From positions 233,139 through 297,138 of the forward strand of contig NMRB01000668.1 of the NCBI GenBank assembly GCA_002633025.1: a stretch of 64,000 nt of DNA, in the 5' to 3' direction. Below are positions 63,917 to 64,000 of the stretch, in pieces. The notes beneath the pieces are model-generated. The model saw only the letters and a list, made by a program, of their open reading frames with translations. It made no database searches and was not told where the DNA came from. The stretch comes from Notospermus geniculatus (Eukaryota > Nemertea > Pilidiophora > Heteronemertea > Lineidae). The position numbers and the translations under genes are program-made. Within the stretch, counting starts at the first letter, position 1. Every line of letters begins with the position of its first letter.

Positions 63917-64000
63917 TCGCTATATCTTGATTGAGAGGAAGAGAATGTGAAATATCTTCATTTTAGCCTTTATCCCAATTCTAATTTCGTACTTTTGATG

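Overview
The window is metazoan nuclear DNA from an invertebrate, most likely a marine deuterostome (echinoderm, hemichordate or cephalochordate). I infer this from the long repeat-filled introns, GT-AG splicing, tRNA-derived SINEs, PIF/Harbinger, mariner, THAP-type and LINE remnants, and very frequent TAGGCCTA-type octamers. The species cannot be fixed from sequence alone. No bacterial, CRISPR or phage features are present. There are two assembly gaps (6870-7458, 50151-50449) and two single unknown bases (30881, 48529).

The only conserved host gene I recognise is a calcium-activated chloride channel regulator (CLCA family), read left to right from 2849 to 25730. Eight exons are visible. They cover the VWA domain start with its MIDAS motif, the VWA middle, the region after VWA, the beta-sandwich region, a fibronectin-III-like module, four 14-residue repeats, a C-terminal membrane segment and a short tail. 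The N-terminal protease-like part lies left of the window. The second half of the VWA domain is not found and probably sits in the first gap. Every intron is packed with inverted-repeat elements.

From 25.7 to 64 kb there is no second recognisable conserved host gene. The stretch holds a 3-kb inverted repeat built from two copies of an unnamed mobile element (GCDTTS and CXC motifs, 26.5-29.6 kb) and fields of tandem and palindromic repeats (29.6-36.4 kb). It also holds a Mutator-like transposase remnant (36.4-37.2 kb), inverted copies of a THAP-encoding element (38.4-39.8 and 51.5-52.6 kb), and an apparently intact PIF/Harbinger transposon (41940-45326). That transposon has terminal repeats, a 3-bp target duplication, a two-exon transposase and a convergent three-exon partner gene. 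The last 14 kb holds large inverted-repeat elements and a tRNA-Thr-derived SINE.

The most intriguing item is an unrecognised family of long open frames on the minus strand at 40667-41677 and 62386-63378, with a third 3'-end fragment at 37243-37362. The two long copies are diverged but align in blocks from end to end, carry several N-glycosylation sequons, and each starts just after a plausible splice acceptor.
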